35,243 nt of DNA from NCBI RefSeq assembly GCF_029264495.1, contig NZ_JARIBH010000023.1:1-35243 (forward strand), written 5' to 3'. Positions 33,664-35,243 of this stretch are shown piece by piece. This stretch comes from Peptacetobacter sp. Lineage in GTDB: Bacteria; Bacillota; Clostridia; Peptostreptococcales; Peptostreptococcaceae. The notes under the pieces were generated by a model. It made no database searches. It was given only the letters and a program-made list of their open reading frames with translations, and was not told where the DNA came from. Position numbers and translations under genes: made by a program. Every line of letters starts with the position of its first letter. Position 1 is the first letter of the stretch.

Positions 33664-34378
33664 CAAGATCAACTCCTTCCATATTATCAGCTATTAAATT
33701 ATATACTATAACAGTAAGTATACCTTCTGCTATTGCTATTGGTATTTGCGTAACTAAAAATATTCCTAAGAATTTAATAGCAGATGCTATTACTCCTCCT
33801 GTAGCTGTTGGGAATGCAAGGGCTAATTGCAAAGATGTTACTGTATATGTTGCTAAATCACCTAATGCAGCTGCTAAAAATACATTTATTTTTCTATTTT
33901 TACATATTTTTTCTAATCCTTTGAATATAAGGTAGGAAACTATAGGACCTACAATTGCCATTGAAAATGCATTTGCACCTAATGTAGTAAGCCCTCCATG
34001 AGCTAATAATATAGCTTGGAATAATAATACTATTGTTCCCAAAACTACTGTTACTCCTGGTCCAAATAATATTGCACTTAAACCAACACCTGTTGGATGT
34101 GAGCAACTACCATTTACAGACGGTATTTTTAATGCAGAGAGTACAAATACAAATGCTCCACATAGTGCTAAAAGTACTTTTTTCTTAGGATTTTCTTTTA
34201 CTATTTTATTTATTGATCTTATTCCCATTATAAAAAATGGTATAAATACTATAGTCCAAATTAATGACCATTGTTTTGGAAGAAATCCTTCCATAATATG
34301 CATTGCACTTGATTGAATAGGATTTAAAGCTACTAACATAAGTGCTGCTAGAAAAATTGTTTTCATTCTTTGCTTCAT
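33656..34378 (-). CDS. cbiM: cobalt ECF transporter substrate-binding protein CbiM
   Basis: 240-residue S component of the cobalt importer. An N-terminal signal peptide ([20 protein letters not shown]...SSA) is predicted to be cleaved before MHIMEGFLP; in this family the freed N-terminal Met-His binds the metal. Six to seven membrane helices follow, with the conserved metal-site histidine in [11 protein letters not shown] near 92. AAAGGAG precedes the ATG by six bases. It is the first gene of cbiMNQO under the cobalamin riboswitch. Nickel transport (NikM) is the alternative, but the riboswitch argues for cobalt. Confidence 0.94.
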   Translation of the reverse strand: MKQRMKTIFLAALMLVALNPIQSSAMHIMEGFLPKQWSLIWTIVFIPFFIMGIRSINKIVKENPKKKVLLALCGAFVFVLSALKIPSVNGSCSHPTGVGLSAILFGPGVTVVLGTIVLLFQAILLAHGGLTTLGANAFSMAIVGPIVSYLIFKGLEKICKNRKINVFLAAALGDLATYTVTSLQLALAFPTATGGVIASAIKFLGIFLVTQIPIAIAEGILTVIVYNLIADNMEGVDLDV

Positions 34379-34740
34379 TTCTTTCTCCTTTAGTATATAT
34401 TTTTTATAATAAGACTATAAATATAAAAAAGAGATTTGTTTCATAGACGAAATTTTAATAATGGATTATATTGTTTTTATTTTTAATTTTATAATTAGTT
34501 TATTTTTATCATACATTCCTTATTGATATTATTTTTAATATAATAATTATTTTAAGTAAATAATTAAAGCAATTTTATATATAATATTATTTTAATATCA
34601 TTTCAAATATATATTGATTCTAATTTTTACATGTTATTTTTTACATATTATTTTTTCTTTAATATAATAATTATTATTACTAATTCTTATAACCTTTTTA
34701 ATGAGATTATATTATGATTTTGTTTTAAATATCATATAAT
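34379..34740. other. long AT-rich leader between the riboswitch terminator and cbiM
   Basis: About 360 bp, almost pure A/T. I see no ORF or RNA motif. It contains an 18-base direct repeat (34534-34551 and 34658-34675). A second promoter could hide here but none is convincing. Confidence 0.5.
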
Positions 34741-34742
34741 TT

Positions 34743-34776
34743 CAAAAAATAAAAAGCCCTAATATATAGGGCTTTT
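34743..34776 (-). terminator. riboswitch-controlled terminator
   Basis: AAAAGCCCTA (34752-34761) pairs with TAGGGCTTTT (34767-34776), a five-base loop, followed on the minus strand by TATTTTTT. It lies 115 bases after the aptamer and before cbiM, as expected of the expression platform of a transcriptional off-switch. Confidence 0.85.
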
Positions 34777-34891
34777 GAAATTTCCATTTATTTTATAATT
34801 ATATTGTTAAAAATAAATCATTATAAAATTTATAATTTATACATTTTAATTATTAAGAAACTTTCCTCATCCCCGAAGAAATTTACTCTAT

Positions 34892-35075
34892 ATTTTCGGC
34901 AAGTCTCCTGGCTTTGCTTCAATCTACTAGTTATACCTTCCCATAGATATTAAATGCGATACTTATAATAATTGTCTACAGTGGTTTTATTCTAACTTTC
35001 GTCCACTTACAGTAGCGGGGGCTGCTCAGGTCTTTCACCTGATTCCTTATTAATTCTTTGCAGAAACCGAAAATC
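34892..35075 (-). promoter_or_regulatory. cobalamin riboswitch (B12 element)
   Basis: On the minus strand the aptamer runs from ATTTTCGG (35075-35068) to its P1 partner CCGAAAAT (34899-34892). Conserved parts appear in order: GGTGAAAGACC and GAGC, GCCCCCGCTACTGTAAG, ACCACTG (usual GCCACTG), GGGAAGG, and the B12 box AAGCCAGGAGACTTGCC. Adenosylcobalamin binding would favour the downstream terminator and shut off cobalt uptake. It begins only 54 bases after the 5S rRNA end. Confidence 0.95.
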
Positions 35076-35129
35076 ATTTATATTTATTTGTCTAATATTT
35101 AATTATTAATTAAAATAAAAAAAAGATTA

Positions 35130-35243
<114 letters not shown>

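Overview
The window is a low-GC, gene-dense chromosomal segment of an anaerobic Firmicute of class Clostridia. A two-domain AdhE, a class II fructose-bisphosphate aldolase, a manganese-dependent CBS-pyrophosphatase, strong AGGAGG ribosome binding sites and very AT-rich spacers all fit this. The family Peptostreptococcaceae is my best guess, made without a database search. Nearly everything is housekeeping. I see no phage, transposon or CRISPR array.

Layout. 16-2183 (-): two RNA-modification genes (rlmD, rsuA). 2508-3434 (+): fba with a strong terminator. 3488-6790 (+): a cysteine-synthesis block made of a promoter, a 29-codon leader ORF beginning Met-Cys-Cys-Cys-Cys, a long terminator-like stem-loop, cysK, cysE and a LysR-type regulator. 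6919-15570 (-): purA, purF, carA, carB and purB, read from a consensus promoter and an attenuator-like leader ahead of purA. 16068-20473 (-): six genes including a small (p)ppGpp synthetase, a metallophosphoesterase, a HAD nucleotidase-like protein, a metallo-beta-lactamase-fold hydrolase and a cysteine-cluster protein. 20699-21300 (+): two small unknown genes. 21379-24015 (-): adhE. 24392-25972 (+): ppaC. 26322-31343 (-): cyclophilin, patatin, M18 aminopeptidase and PcrA helicase. 31508-35075 (-): cobalamin riboswitch plus the cobalt transporter cbiM-cbiN-cbiQ-cbiO. 35130-35243 (-): 5S rRNA cut by the window edge, the tail of an rRNA operon.

The most interesting item is the cysteine block. 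A short translated leader with four consecutive Cys codons and a fifth later lies between a consensus promoter and a long hairpin with a U-run, upstream of cysteine synthase and serine acetyltransferase. By hand I can draw three mutually exclusive pairings (1:2, 2:3, 3:4) like those of classical amino-acid attenuators. CysK and CysE contain no cysteine at all, which would let them be made during cysteine starvation. This looks like a ribosome-mediated cysteine attenuator, a mechanism not usually associated with Firmicutes, where T-boxes and CymR are the known cysteine controls.

Other points of interest are an attenuator-like leader of purA that matches no riboswitch I recognise, a seven-cysteine cluster in the regulatory part of PpaC, a 16-bp inverted repeat joining the ppaC -10 box to its start codon, and a cobalamin riboswitch lying directly behind a 5S rRNA gene with no clear promoter or terminator between them.
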